A stretch of DNA of 64,000 nt, from positions 135,029,094-135,093,093 of the forward strand of contig NW_024609857.1 in the NCBI RefSeq assembly GCF_016920785.2, in the 5' to 3' direction. The translations under genes were made by a program, and so were the position numbers. Source of the DNA: Ixodes scapularis (Eukaryota > Arthropoda > Arachnida > Ixodida > Ixodidae). Under the pieces are notes generated by a model. The model did not search any database. It worked only from the letters and a program-made list of their open reading frames with translations, and was not told where the DNA came from. Positions 9,378-19,099 of the stretch are shown here, piece by piece (position 1 is the first letter of the stretch; every line of letters begins with the position of its first letter).

Positions 9378-11038
9378 TAAGGCCAGGACCCACTTTGAAC
9401 CCACTTTTGGACCTGCCTTAAGTCATTGTCTTCAGCCGTCAGCCGCTGCAGGTCTGCCGTTGAAACAGAGTTTTCATCGAGCTGCTCCATCAGCAGGACG
9501 TACTCCGACAGCTCCTCGGTTGATGATTCACCTTTCGTTGAGCGCGGCAGCCGGCTGAGAGCATCTGCATTCAGGTTCTCAGTTCATTTTCGGTAAACCA
9601 AATCGAATGAATAAGCCCGCAGTAACAACGACCAACGCTATATGCTAGCGGCGGCCCTCGCTGGGATTGGCCGATCTGGACGAAAAAGGCCAATCAACGT
9701 CTTGTGATCGGTGACCAGCGTGAAATGGCGGCCCAGCAAGTACTGCCGGAACTTCATTACTCCAAAAACCAGAGCTAACGCCTCCCTTTCGAGATGAGCG
9801 TAATTCCGCTCGGCTACGGATAGCGTACGTGAACGAAACCCGATCGGTCAATACTCGCTTCCAACCTTAATGGACAATACCGCCCCAATGCCATAAGGTG
9901 AGGCGTCACACTCCACTCTAAGAGGCTTGCTGGGGTCAAACTGAGCCAGACAATTTGCGCTTTTCAAAGCTGCTTTGCTGCCTTCGAAAGCCTTGTCGGC
10001 GGCGCTAGACCCCTGCCACTTCTGGCCTTTCACTAGCAGTGCATAAAGCGGAGCTAACAGGGTCGACATGTTCGGCAGGAACTTGCTGTAATACGTTATG
10101 AGACCGAGGTATGACCTCAGTTTCGAAACGTTCTGCGGTCTAGGGGCTTGCATGATTGCTTCCATGTTCTCTTCCTTGGGATGAAGACCTGCGGCATCTA
10201 TTTTGTGACCCAGGTAATTGACCTCTTTCTCACGGAACTTACATTTGTCTCTGTTCAACCTGACCCCGTGCTCCCGCAACCTTTGTAGCACTTGCCGCAA
10301 CGTTGATTCACAATGTTTCTCGGTCGGCTAGCAAAACGTCGTCCAGGTAAACTAGTGCCCCATGGAGATCTTTCAAAATGGACTCGATTCTGCGCTGGAA
10401 GACGGCCGGTGCGGATGCGATGCCGAACGCCACCTACTGTAGCAAAACAACCCATTGTGCGTGTTGATCACGGCCAACTGTCTCGCGTCTTCGTCAAGGC
10501 AAAGCTGGTGATACGCGTTTTTCAAATCCAACGTGCTAAAGACCTCACCACCACAAAGAGATGCAAATGTGTCTTCGATAACAGGCGATGGGTACTGTTC
10601 GGTATGGCATGCCGCATTTACCGTGAGCTTGAAATCCCCACAGATTCTGATGTCACCACCCTTTTTAACTACCGGCACTATCGGGGCAGCCCAAGCAGAA
10701 TAGGGCACGGCAGATAAAACGCCCTCGGCCACTAAGCGATCCAACTCACTGGATACCTTATCGCGTAGCGCGTAAGGTACAGGCCTTGCTCTCGCTAACC
10801 TGGGTTGCGCGTCTGGGCTTACGAGCAGACTCACCGGCGGGCCTTCCACGGTTCCAAGTCCAGACTCGAACAAATCCGCGAACTCCTCGAGTAGCTGCTG
10901 AAGGTTCTGATCGTTCATTGGTGCTGCGGGTCCGGTGGCAGGAATGGAAGTAGGCGTCCTACCGCCTGAAAGACTGAGTACAGGAACTCCTCGAGCATTC
11001 ATGTCAGTAATCAGGTCCCGGCCACACAAAGAAGGACC
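9378..11038 (-). pseudogene. Gypsy 1 reverse transcriptase and RNase H
   Basis: This continues the gag-pro frame after a stop at 11039-11041. The RT fingers/palm start with ARPVPYALRDKVSSELDRL, then IRICGDFKLTVNAA and FSTLDLKNAYHQLCLD (first catalytic Asp). A frameshift near 10430-10460 breaks the palm. The later part (10300-9850) has LGHKIDAAGLHPKEE, YLGLITYYSKFLPNMS and the RNase H start VECDASPYGIGAVLS. A further stop or shift follows near 9850. Traces of the RNase H C-terminus and of the linker with a DALSRLP-like motif continue to 9378, where LINE-B interrupts. Family length is normal before the interruption. Confidence 0.88.
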
Positions 11039-12220
11039 TCAACAGCCGAGCACGATAAGACTACTCTCTGTAGTCTTGTCCTGGTACTTCACGCGCATGT
11101 TCAGCTCGCCTAACACGGGCAATGTTCTAAGGAAACACGACAAACGAACAGACGTTTTCTGAAGTTTCGGCCACGAGTTTCGGTACTTGTGGTAGACGTC
11201 TTGGGGAATTGCGCTGACGGGAGACCCTGTGTGCACGAGCATCTTGAGTGGCACGACGGCCCAAACAAACTTTCGCATTACTGGTTCTACTAAACCAACC
11301 AAATTGTCGGACCTATTGTGAGAGCATTGGAGCGTAAACAAGCTTCCTTCCTCGCCTGATAAGCTGTCGCTGCATTCGACGGCGTTCATTCCAGATTCGT
11401 GGTTGGGTTTGAATCCAGGGCCCCCTTTCCTGGAAGTAGTAAGGTCTCGGCAGCACCTGGCAACGTGCCCAACCCGACCACAGTGATGACACGAGGCTCT
11501 CTTAAATTTGCACGATTCCGCGTCGTGCGTGGAGCTTCCGCAGCGTGAGCAGGCTAACGTCGTACGCTTCCGGGAGCTTTGAGGAAGTGGCGATCGGCGA
11601 TGTGGGCCTTGTGTAACCGCGTTGATATCTGACTCCGGCGTCGGATTCATGGCTCCGATGTTTACGGTAGCGGATTCCGCGGCGAGCACTATGTCCTCGG
11701 CCACTTGCAGCGTTAAGTCTCTTTTCGTGAGCAGCAGCTTCCTTACATCTTCGTTGGTGATTCCGCAGAGGATGCGATCACGGAGAAGGCGTTCGCGAAT
11801 GTCTCCGAAGTTGCAGGTCTCGGCTAGACGGCGAATCGCGACGAAATATTCCGGGATGGACTCGTCTGGCTTCTGATCTCGTTTAAAAAACTTGAAGTTT
11901 TCAGCGATTTCGTTCAGTTTCGGTGTGTAGTACGTTCCCAAGCGCTCCACGACTTCGGTATATGTAAGCGAATTGACCGCTGTCGACGAACTGGACGCTT
12001 GCAAGACTTCAATTGTCTTCGAATTTAAGGCGGACACGACCAACGCTCGTTTCTGCACCGCGTCGGTCACTGCATTCCCCTCGAAGAACGCTTCCAAGCG
12101 TGTCAAATAGGTGGTCCACTTATCTGATGCCTCGTTGAACTGGGGAACAGAGAAGGCCATGGTGCACTTGGTCGAGAAGGGTTGACCGGTTTCAGACATT
12201 GGGTTCAGCCTCGTCGCCAT
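11039..12220 (-). pseudogene. Gypsy 1 gag and protease region
   Basis: Gag forms the particle and packages RNA. I take the ATG at 12220-12218 as start because the codons upstream are LTR sequence. It lies 1 nt after the LTR and overlaps the primer site. Visible are a capsid-type region (WTTYLTRLEAFFEGN, FFKRDQKPDESIPEYF, RLLRDRILCGITNEDVRK) and two zinc knuckles, CSRCGSSTHDAESC and CHHCGRVGHVARCC. The protease follows with LVHTGSPVSAI, where His replaces the catalytic Asp of the D-T/S-G motif (codon 11231-11233). The frame ends at UGA 11039-11041. The next codons (GPSLCGRDLI) continue the same frame, so this stop looks like a mutation within one gag-pro-pol frame. Confidence 0.9.
12209..12219 (-). 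other. Primer-binding site of gypsy 1, tRNA-Ser(GCU)-like
   Basis: On the minus strand TGGCGACGAGG begins 1 nt inside the 5' LTR. It is complementary to the 3' end (CCUCGUCGCCA) that I recall for animal tRNA-Ser(GCU). The same 11-mer with the same spacing occurs in gypsy 2. It overlaps the gag start codon region. Confidence 0.75.
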
Positions 12221-12439
12221 TGAAGTAAATTCGGAAGTCAAAATGAAGGAGTCATGTCAGCCAAGCTGGTTGTCACAAGTCAAACATCTAGGCTGAGATA
12301 TTCGTCGTCGTCGTCGTTTGCCTTATTTTTCGGCGCGGGCGATCTTGATAGATCGGCCGTTTAAATTAAAAGAAGAAAACAAAACAACTTCGGTCAGCCG
12401 CGTGAAACGCAGCACGGGCAGCGTCATTCGCTCCCAACA
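12221..12439 (-). repeat. 5' LTR of gypsy 1
   Basis: TG...CA on the minus strand, 219 bp. It matches the LTR at 5192-5388 but has extra bases near the TG end and several differences. It is followed on the plus-strand side by the second CTTAC duplication (12440-12444). Confidence 0.9.
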
Positions 12440-12444
12440 CTTAC

Positions 12445-13130
12445 ATCCGTGACCTTCGACGAAGCCTGATACATGACACAAGAGCCGCCTTACCAATTAA
12501 GGCAGTGATGTTCCACTTCTATTTTGCGGAAAAAATTAGCAGTAATCTTCCCGAAGTGTAGAGTTTTTATTGAAAAAACACTCAAGTGTCTCTCTTCACA
12601 TGTGTGGTTACGTCCACGCAAAGCACGTAAAGCATGGCCGTTGTCAGCGATGACACAACACATGACACAGCTCACGCTCTTCTAGCCAAAGAGGCTATAG
12701 AAGTGTATGTTGATACACATTACCCGGTCTTTCCTGAAATAATTTTTGTATCAGACGGAGCGACAGCGCATTTCAATAATCGTTTCCAATTGCACGAACT
12801 GTCTCGGAAGCCGTACTATTCGGAAAGATAGATCTTTTCAGTCACTGGACGCGGAAACAGCGCTTGTGATGAAGTACATGGTGTTCTTAAACACCACGCA
12901 ACGCTCACCAACTTGAGATATTCTCTCAACTCAACGATTGTCACCGCTCAATAATTTGTGGAAGTGCTACGTGCAAAAGTATCAAATGTCTGCATGTTCC
13001 ACCTGTCTGCGGAACGGGTTCGAGAGAGTTGACCACCGTAAAGTCGATGAGAGGAATCCAGGCATTTCATCCGTGGAAGTCAACATATACCGAGAGGCCG
13101 GATTTATAGATGGCCACCTGCGCAACTGAG
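12445..13130 (+). pseudogene. Transposase-like gene, C-terminal part with DDE-like block
   Basis: This is the continuation of the gene split by gypsy 1. The clearest part is 12634-12830 with VVSDDTTHDTAHALLAKEAI and IIFVSDGATAHFNNRFQ. After a stop at 12829 the same domain continues with FSVTGRGNSACDEVHGVLKH and HATLTNL (12839-12920). I recall arthropod and cnidarian transposase-like proteins with an SDGA-x2-HFKN motif followed by T-G-H-G-K-x2-CDG, so this looks like the catalytic core, with the first Asp in VSDGA. Parts of 12445-12620 are only weakly readable. The remainder up to 13130 has no recognisable motif. The right TIR begins at 13154. Confidence 0.6.
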
Positions 13131-13153
13131 AGTTTTAAGCCTCTGTACCCATT

Positions 13154-14054
13154 GTTAGCGAATTTGCAGAGGGGGGCCATTTTGTTTTCGTGAATCGTAA
13201 GCTAATTAATGGTATTCCAGCTCAGACCCCCCCCCCCCCCCCCTTTGCGTCAGTTATACTCACCCATTTTGAAAAAAAAAAGAATTTAAAAAAATACAAA
13301 ATTCATGCCATAACTAACGCTCAAATTGTTTGGTGCTGTGCGGCAAAGCCGCTATGACGAAGACGTCGACTCGCTCCGAGTGAAGATTTGTCGTAGCTTT
13401 CCCCGTTTGGAGGTGTTATGTTACTCAATATTTTTCCATCACAGGTTAGATCAAGTCACTGCAAAGTGCCAAGGGGAGTTTAAAAAAGATAGCAGATGAA
13501 TTTTTTTTTTTTAATGTTGACAAATAATTTTGCCACATTTTGAGAAATCAGCTGTATTTCCGCGTTAATAAAAAGAAGGCGATTAAGGGTGGGCATATTA
13601 TCCTTATATATTCGTAAAGAATATTTAAATACGCGCATTTTGGTTTGTTTTGTAAAGTATTAGAAAAGATGACTTAGTAGCAAAAAAAATTCTGAATATG
13701 TCTCTAAAACGCGTTTTTATGCCATGTTTTATCATTTTGTTTGCATAAAGATATTTTATTGATATTTCAAATTTTTTGTGTATCTTTTGCATAACTCCTG
13801 TAAAATGTATTAAAAAAGTTATGGTGATGTATAAGCTTCGATGAGAAAATGATGACTGTGCAAATTATCATCGTGAAAGCTTCTCAATTTCCACGCCTTG
13901 AGCTTTTCTATTTTATACCTGAGCAAAAACAAATGTTGGCGTTCATATATCGCTGAATTTTTTTCCCAACAACATGGCTTTCATATATGTTTTTAATGAA
14001 AATATCAAAAATATGACCCGCATCATCATTGCACGAACTGACTTGGAATCACCC
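13154..14054. repeat. Right terminal inverted repeat
   Basis: Reverse complement of 3101-3980. It carries an extra poly-C run (about 13225-13242) not present in the left arm, otherwise the same order of blocks. The outer terminus is AATCACCC at 14047-14054. Confidence 0.8.
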
Positions 14055-14655
14055 TGGAGTGAGTCAGCTGCTCAGCCGAACAATCTAACAAGCCTAGCGT
14101 CTCCCTTTAGCGACATCCGGTGCGTCTAATGTGGTGTCTAACACCGCCTGCTATTGCGGAGGAGGTCGAACAGCCACTCCTGTAGCAGTACGCTTCAGCT
14201 CTGGCGACAACCAGTCGTATTTTATTTATTGTTTTTGGTCTGAGAAATTAAAGCTGACGATTCGAAGGCCGTTCCTCGTGCGACTACAGCGTCAGAGCGA
14301 AGTACTCGTGCTGTTACTTTCGACGGCCGTTCCTCGTGCGACTAAAAGTGAGAGCGAAGCACTCGTGCCCAGAGCGTGCTAGGCGAGGTTCAATTTCTTT
14401 GTTATGCTGTGTTAGTAAACACCGGGCTGTGGGGACAACAAGAAAAGCCCCTTCATGATTTAAAAATAACGCAAGGTGCGCCGATGCACGAGGTACGTGC
14501 AAAGTGCAGCCGTTGGGAAGATCATGGCAGCACAGCGCATGCTTTGAGCTAGGTTTCAGACGCCACGTTCTTCCCAGAAGTGACGCGCGGCACGTGTCTC
14601 GAGCATTTCCACAACAATGAATGGTGCCACTTTTCTCAGGATTAAGGGATTTTAA
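14055..14655. repeat. Unassigned stretch with a local tandem duplication
   Basis: No gene is supported. A block of about 52 bp (GGCCGTTCCTCGTGCGACTA followed by AGCGAAG and ACTCGTGC) occurs at about 14265-14311 and again at 14320-14370. ORFs covering it on both strands are not convincing. A TTAA at 14652-14655 starts the next element. Confidence 0.6.
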
Positions 14656-15305
14656 AGGGATGCTGAACTAAACATTTCCGTGTATATTGGCGACGTGCGC
14701 GACCAAAAGCGTCGCTGTGGTCGGCCTCCCACGATTGGCCGAAGGGTGACCAGCACGTCAGCGAAGGTTTTCCCATCGACAGAAATAAGAATAATGCAAG
14801 AGCTCCAATTTTAACGGTGCTGGCAGTGTTGCTTTCAGAGCGCAGTGATCCGAAGTTTACTCCATGCTAATTATAAACATCTTCGAACTTGTTGTTCGTA
14901 AGGTTATGACGTCACGAGTGGAAACCATTGGAGGGTGCCACCATAACATCTCACCGCTACTAATAAGTGGCGCACGATCTTTCCAGGAGCCAGAAGCAGC
15001 CAATGTGCGCGAGAACACGCTACGAAATTGAAGTCAGAGGCCTCCATTTACGCTTAAGTTGACACTGAAATGTGTGGACTCCATGAAAACGGAGAATGAT
15101 GACGAGCTTTTTATCTCCAAATTGGTGTCTGGTGGAGAAGGTAAGCGATCAGTTGGTCTAACGAGCGCGCAGCTTTCTCTCGCGCGAATGGGGGACTATG
15201 ACGTCAATTTGGTTGCGTGTGCTCACACACACTGGCGGCTGCTGGCTCGTGGAAAGAATGTGCGCCACTTATTATGGACACTGAATTCTTTGGTACAGTT
15301 CCCCT
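14656..15305. mobile_element. TTAA-flanked MITE (650 bp)
   Basis: TTAA lies at 14652-14655 and 15306-15309. The termini are imperfect inverted repeats: AGGGATGCTGAACTAAA on the left against AGGGGAACTGTACCAAA read from the right. TTAA duplications point to the piggyBac-type insertion chemistry. The interior has no transposase, so it would be non-autonomous. A second TTAA-flanked element of similar size sits at 37042-37714. Confidence 0.75.
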
Positions 15306-15601
15306 TTAACTAAAGCCCCTCTACCCTGCTTTAGCGTTACCAACACGCACGATAAAGCGCCCGTATAATTCGGTCACCGGTCCAATATTTCGCCTCACAT
15401 TGGAGTATTGTTAGCCGCACATTCCATAAGAGCGAGATATTTGTTCTGAGTGAAGCCTCGGCGGCTGTAGAGAGCTCCTGCAGCGAGTGCTCCCGTAATG
15501 TTCAGTTCAGTTCAAAGAGCGTTTATTTGCCACATGCTAAAGTATACGGACTGAAGGAGTGCGTCCGTGAAACTTGCCGCTGGCACTAACATTTAAGTTT
15601 A
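15306..15601. other. Unassigned
   Basis: No gene or clear repeat, apart from a TTCAGTTCAGTTCAAAGAGC stretch near 15500 that resembles a LINE 3' tail remnant. Confidence 0.3.
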
Positions 15602-15745
15602 CCAACATTGGTAATCGATTGGCTAGGCTGGCCGCCCATTGGCCTCTTTTAGCCATGTGGCCGACCAACGTTGGTAATTGATTGGCTTACACTGGCCAAC
15701 AGTGGCCTGTCCTAGCCAATGGCTTACCAACGTAGCAATCAATTT
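15602..15745. repeat. 62-bp tandem repeat, CCAACGTTGG family, array 1
   Basis: Units begin at about 15602, 15664 and 15727 (CCAACATTGG, CCAACGTTGG, CCAACGTAGC), giving a period of 62-63 bp. Each unit contains several short palindromes (CCAACGTTGG, TTGGCCAA-like). The same family recurs at 21561-21720. Confidence 0.85.
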
Positions 15746-15950
15746 GTTTAGCTTTCTTAATGTGCTGATCGCTCACGCCGAGAACAGTCTGTAGCTATGG
15801 CTCCAGAGGGAAACAATTACTTTGTTTCCACAGGCACAGCAAGTTAGCAACTGAATTAGAACACTTTATGCATTTCGAGCTGTAGCAATTTTGAAGATCC
15901 ACGAAGAAAAACGCCGTAGTCGGTGACAGGTTAAAAGTAAACGCTAGGGT

Positions 15951-16620
15951 GGAACAGAAAAGAACAGAACAGAACATAGCTTTATTTGAAGAAAATACAT
16001 TTCTGAATGTACAATAGCGAGCCGGTGAAAACCTCAACGGCTTGTGAAACTGGCTCGGCAGGTGGCGATACAAAAAAACAAACAAAAAACATTGTAGTAA
16101 AATACGTTCCAGAAAAGTGGAAAGAGTAATTTGACTTTCAAAATTTACACGTTTTCGGAACCACAAGATCAATTTGTAGGGCTAGAAAAAAATTTTCGGG
16201 ACACATGTAAAAAAAGTTTCACCTCACAGCTCCAAATTCCGTAATGCTTTCCTGAGCTTTTGCCTCGAAGTTGTAGACTGGAAAGATTTCGGTAGGCTGT
16301 TAAATATTTGCGGAACTGGAACGTATGACACTCCCGTGCGCTCACCTTATTTCGTTCTGATCCGCGGCATTTGAAACCGTAGCGATGGGTTCATAGGTCA
16401 ATGCGCAATGCAGACCGTAATAAAACTAGAATTGCAGAAATGGCGAAGCTCAACAGTTTCCCTAAAAAAAAACCCAAAAAGCTGGCAGACTCCTGAAATA
16501 TACACGCGCTTGAGAAATTTGACCTGTCGAACGAAACACTTTTCAAAAAATCTCTTAGCAATGAGTCAATTCTCGCACGCTCTAAGGAAGGTAACACCGT
16601 ATTGTAAATAGGTGTAAGTC
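15951..16620 (-). other. LINE-C 3' UTR and GTTCT tail
   Basis: The minus-strand sequence after the RT ends in a short tandem tail (15951-15976 reads AGAACAGAACAGAAC on the plus strand). No credible frame lies within. The ORFs here overlap both strands and lack motifs. Confidence 0.75.
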
Positions 16621-17770
16621 AAATCATGTGTTACGATTTTCGCACAGAAAAAAGCAGAAACATTTTAATATTATACAGACAACATGCGACGCTTCTTCAT
16701 TTTTTACATGAATAGTCATATGTGTGCAGCAGGACAAATCACTGTCGAAATATATTCCTAGGTATTTAACTGTTCTCATATACGGAATAGTTTCGCAATC
16801 GCACGATCTGCAGTTGGGAGTGTGCAGCGCTAACGGGATGGAGAGTTCGACATGCTTTAGTGGGGGCATAAAACAGACCAGTTTTGTTTTCGACACATCC
16901 ACTTTAATTAAATTTGCACGAAACCAGTCCATTGTAGAGATATCATTTTTAAGATCTGGAATGGCAACATGATAATCCGAAAGATCCGACGCTAAAAGCG
17001 TGTCATCGGCGTATTCAAAACATTTACATTTAGAAATACCAGTGGGGAGATTGTTTACGTATAAATTATATAGTAATGGCGATAGAACTGAGCCTTTCGG
17101 GACTCCAGCAGTTAAAAAGGCCTCACTGTTCTTTTGCTTTTCAAACACCACCACTGGGATCGACCTGAAGGATAGCCTTTTAGGAGTGACAAATATGGGA
17201 CTCTGAAGCCGAGTCTGTAAAGTTTACAACAGTGGACGTTATGACTTATGCTGTTGAATGGTTTCGAGACATCCAAGAACACTGCACACGTAAACACACT
17301 GTTGTCGAGCCAGTATTGAGGAAATTTCCAAAATCTCTCTGCAACAAACCCATAGTGACGGTCGGAAATTAAGTCGAACCTTAGAGAGAAACTAGTCATT
17401 GCCCTTAAAACGTGCTTTCCCAGCAGCTGCAAAATGCATAAGATTGAAATGTGACGATAGTTTTTAAAATCAATCCTCGCCCCTCCTTTGTGGAGCGGTT
17501 TGACAAATGGCTGTTTTCATTCCCGTTGGCTATTTTCCGGTAGCAATTATATCGTTCAGCGGAACTAGAAGTAAATATTTAAGTTTTCCAAAATTTCTAC
17601 GCAGAACCCGCGTATGAATTTCGTCAATGCCAGAGTACTTTATTTCTTTGGAAGAAAATAAATACTCTCGCAGTTCGTGTTCCGTTATCGAAGGAAGATA
17701 CGCAGAAGCTAGATGTTAGTCGTGCACCGTAATAGTTGGTGCATTATCACTATCTTCAACTGCGTGCACT
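16620..17770 (-). pseudogene. LINE-C ORF2 reverse transcriptase, frameshifted
   Basis: Copies element RNA into DNA at the target. Readable RT blocks: EIHTRVLRRNFGKL (about 17600), the damaged finger region around 17460-17530, YGFVAERFW and CAVFLDVSKPFNSI (motif A, first Asp), GVPKGSVLSPLLYNLYVNNL, and YADDTLLASDLSDY (catalytic motif near 17000-17015), then KTKLVCF and VKYLGIYFDSDLSC. At least two frame changes lie between 17100 and 17470. The fragment ends near 16624, shortly after the thumb region. Confidence 0.88.
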
Positions 17771-18372
17771 TGAAGTGCAGGAAAAAAAGGCATTAAGAGT
17801 CCTCAATAGTTTTTTGTGTAACTGGTGCAAAGGACGTATCTATCACGTCATCAATTAAGCGTTTTTTTGTTCCACCCCGAATCTGATTAGCTAACTGCCA
17901 AGTTTTTGCTGCGTCAATACGGCTGCTTTCAAATTCTACCCGAAAAAACCTCCGTTTTGAGGAACGGACCAAGGCGCATGCTTTATTTCTGGTTATCTTG
18001 TATTTGGGCTTGAGTGCTTGTTTACCTGGACAACTTTTGCAGCGCTCCCAGAGAAAGTCATTTTATTTATAGCGGCCAAAATGTCCTGCGTAAGCCACTT
18101 AAAGGGCGCTTTAGGTTGTCTAATCATTACTTTCCTTTTCTCACATAGATGAAAATTTGAAAATAAATCAACAACTGTGTCCTATAACTGTGAAGCCTCG
18201 ACTGATGCTAATAGGCCACTCCAATCAAAATTGTTTATTTGTCATCAAACCGCGCTTGATCTGTTATCGTTATTTTCTTTACATCATTGTCGGAGCTCCT
18301 ATTATAGTCTTTTGATTTTATCTGGCACGCTATATAATAGTGATCAGCCAGTTTTTCAGTTATCACTGCCGC

Positions 18373-18960
18373 TTAGACCGAGCACTCGAACACACGTAAA
18401 TTAATGTGATCAATGCACGAGGACACAAATTTGTCGCTAAAAATTATTTCTGAGTCGGTAAATATATCACACTTTCGATGCCGTAAGTTGACATTAAGTT
18501 GAGGTAATCGCCTACAACATGCCGTGAGGAATCTAATGTGTTTAGATTGAAATCGCCCACTAAACACAGCTTACCTCTCGAACTAAATTGCGATAATACT
18601 TTATCCAGGTCACCAAGGAACAGGTTTGCGTTGCTTGACGGGGAGTGGTAGATAGCTATCATGCTGACACAGAAATGCTGGCCTGTAATCTGCAGGCCTA
18701 TGCATTCAGTAGAAGTCATCATTATTGGAATCTGGGCTGTACCTGTGCTCCAAAGGTTTTGATGAAAACACATATTCCTCTTCCCTTACCAGACGCTCTT
18801 GTAAAGGCAAAGCGTTCGTAACGAGCAAGGGGAAACGGAGCGAGCATAACGTCAGTAATGTTAACTTCAGCCAAAATAAAAGATATACGATCTCGCCCAA
18901 ATCTCGGACAGTAATCATGAACTGATCCCAGTACTTCCTAATACTACTTATGTTAACATG
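18373..18960 (-). pseudogene. LINE-C ORF2 endonuclease, frameshifted
   Basis: APE-type endonuclease remnants: VRDLGEIVYLLF and ERLVREEEYVFSS in one frame (18918-18706), then MIAIYHSPSSNANLFLGDL and CLVGDFNLNTLDSS (the AGDFN-equivalent) in another. A degraded D-H region follows near 18380-18440. The two frames overlap at 18706-18773, marking one frameshift. The interval 17770-18373 between endonuclease and RT is the normal linker, also broken. Confidence 0.82.
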
Positions 18961-19099
18961 AAAACAAACTAAACTAAAGTTCCGATGCTCCGTTAAATTT
19001 ATTTTTCATTAACGATAAGTTTGGCAACTCAAAGCATTCCATAGCAGCAACTATACAATTTTGTCCAAGTGAGCAAGACGATCAACGCGCAACAGTGAC

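Larger units (their letters stand above)
5192..12439 (-). mobile_element. Ty3/gypsy LTR retrotransposon 1 (Mag-like), disrupted by LINE-B
   Basis: A complete LTR-to-LTR element on the minus strand inserted in the transposase gene, with 5-bp duplications CTTAC on both sides. The order in the element's direction is 5' LTR (12439-12221), primer-binding site, gag with zinc knuckles, protease, RT, RNase H, [LINE-B], integrase, basic C-terminus, polypurine tract, 3' LTR (5388-5192). Without LINE-B it is about 4.4 kb. No envelope gene is present between integrase and the 3' LTR. The two LTRs differ by substitutions and by indels (197 vs 219 bp), and the coding region carries stops and frameshifts, so this copy is older than gypsy 2 in this window. 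Confidence 0.92.
3101..14054. mobile_element. DNA transposon with about 0.9-kb terminal inverted repeats, carrying nested insertions
   Basis: Sequence from 3101 inward is reverse-complemented from 14054 inward for roughly 880-900 bp on each side. Examples are GGGTGATTCCA at both termini, ATATATGAAAGCC, and the block around CGCTATGACGAAGACGTCG. Between the repeats lies a decayed gene in two parts (about 4050-5191 and 12445-13130) separated by the gypsy element at 5192-12439. Removing that insertion leaves a 3.7-kb element. The gene ends in a block resembling DDE-type transposases I recall from arthropods and cnidarians. I cannot name the superfamily with certainty and find no clear target-site duplication. 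Confidence 0.8.

Noticed and set aside
18373..18567. Independent small minus-strand gene
   Set aside because: It is a frame of the decayed LINE-C endonuclease region.
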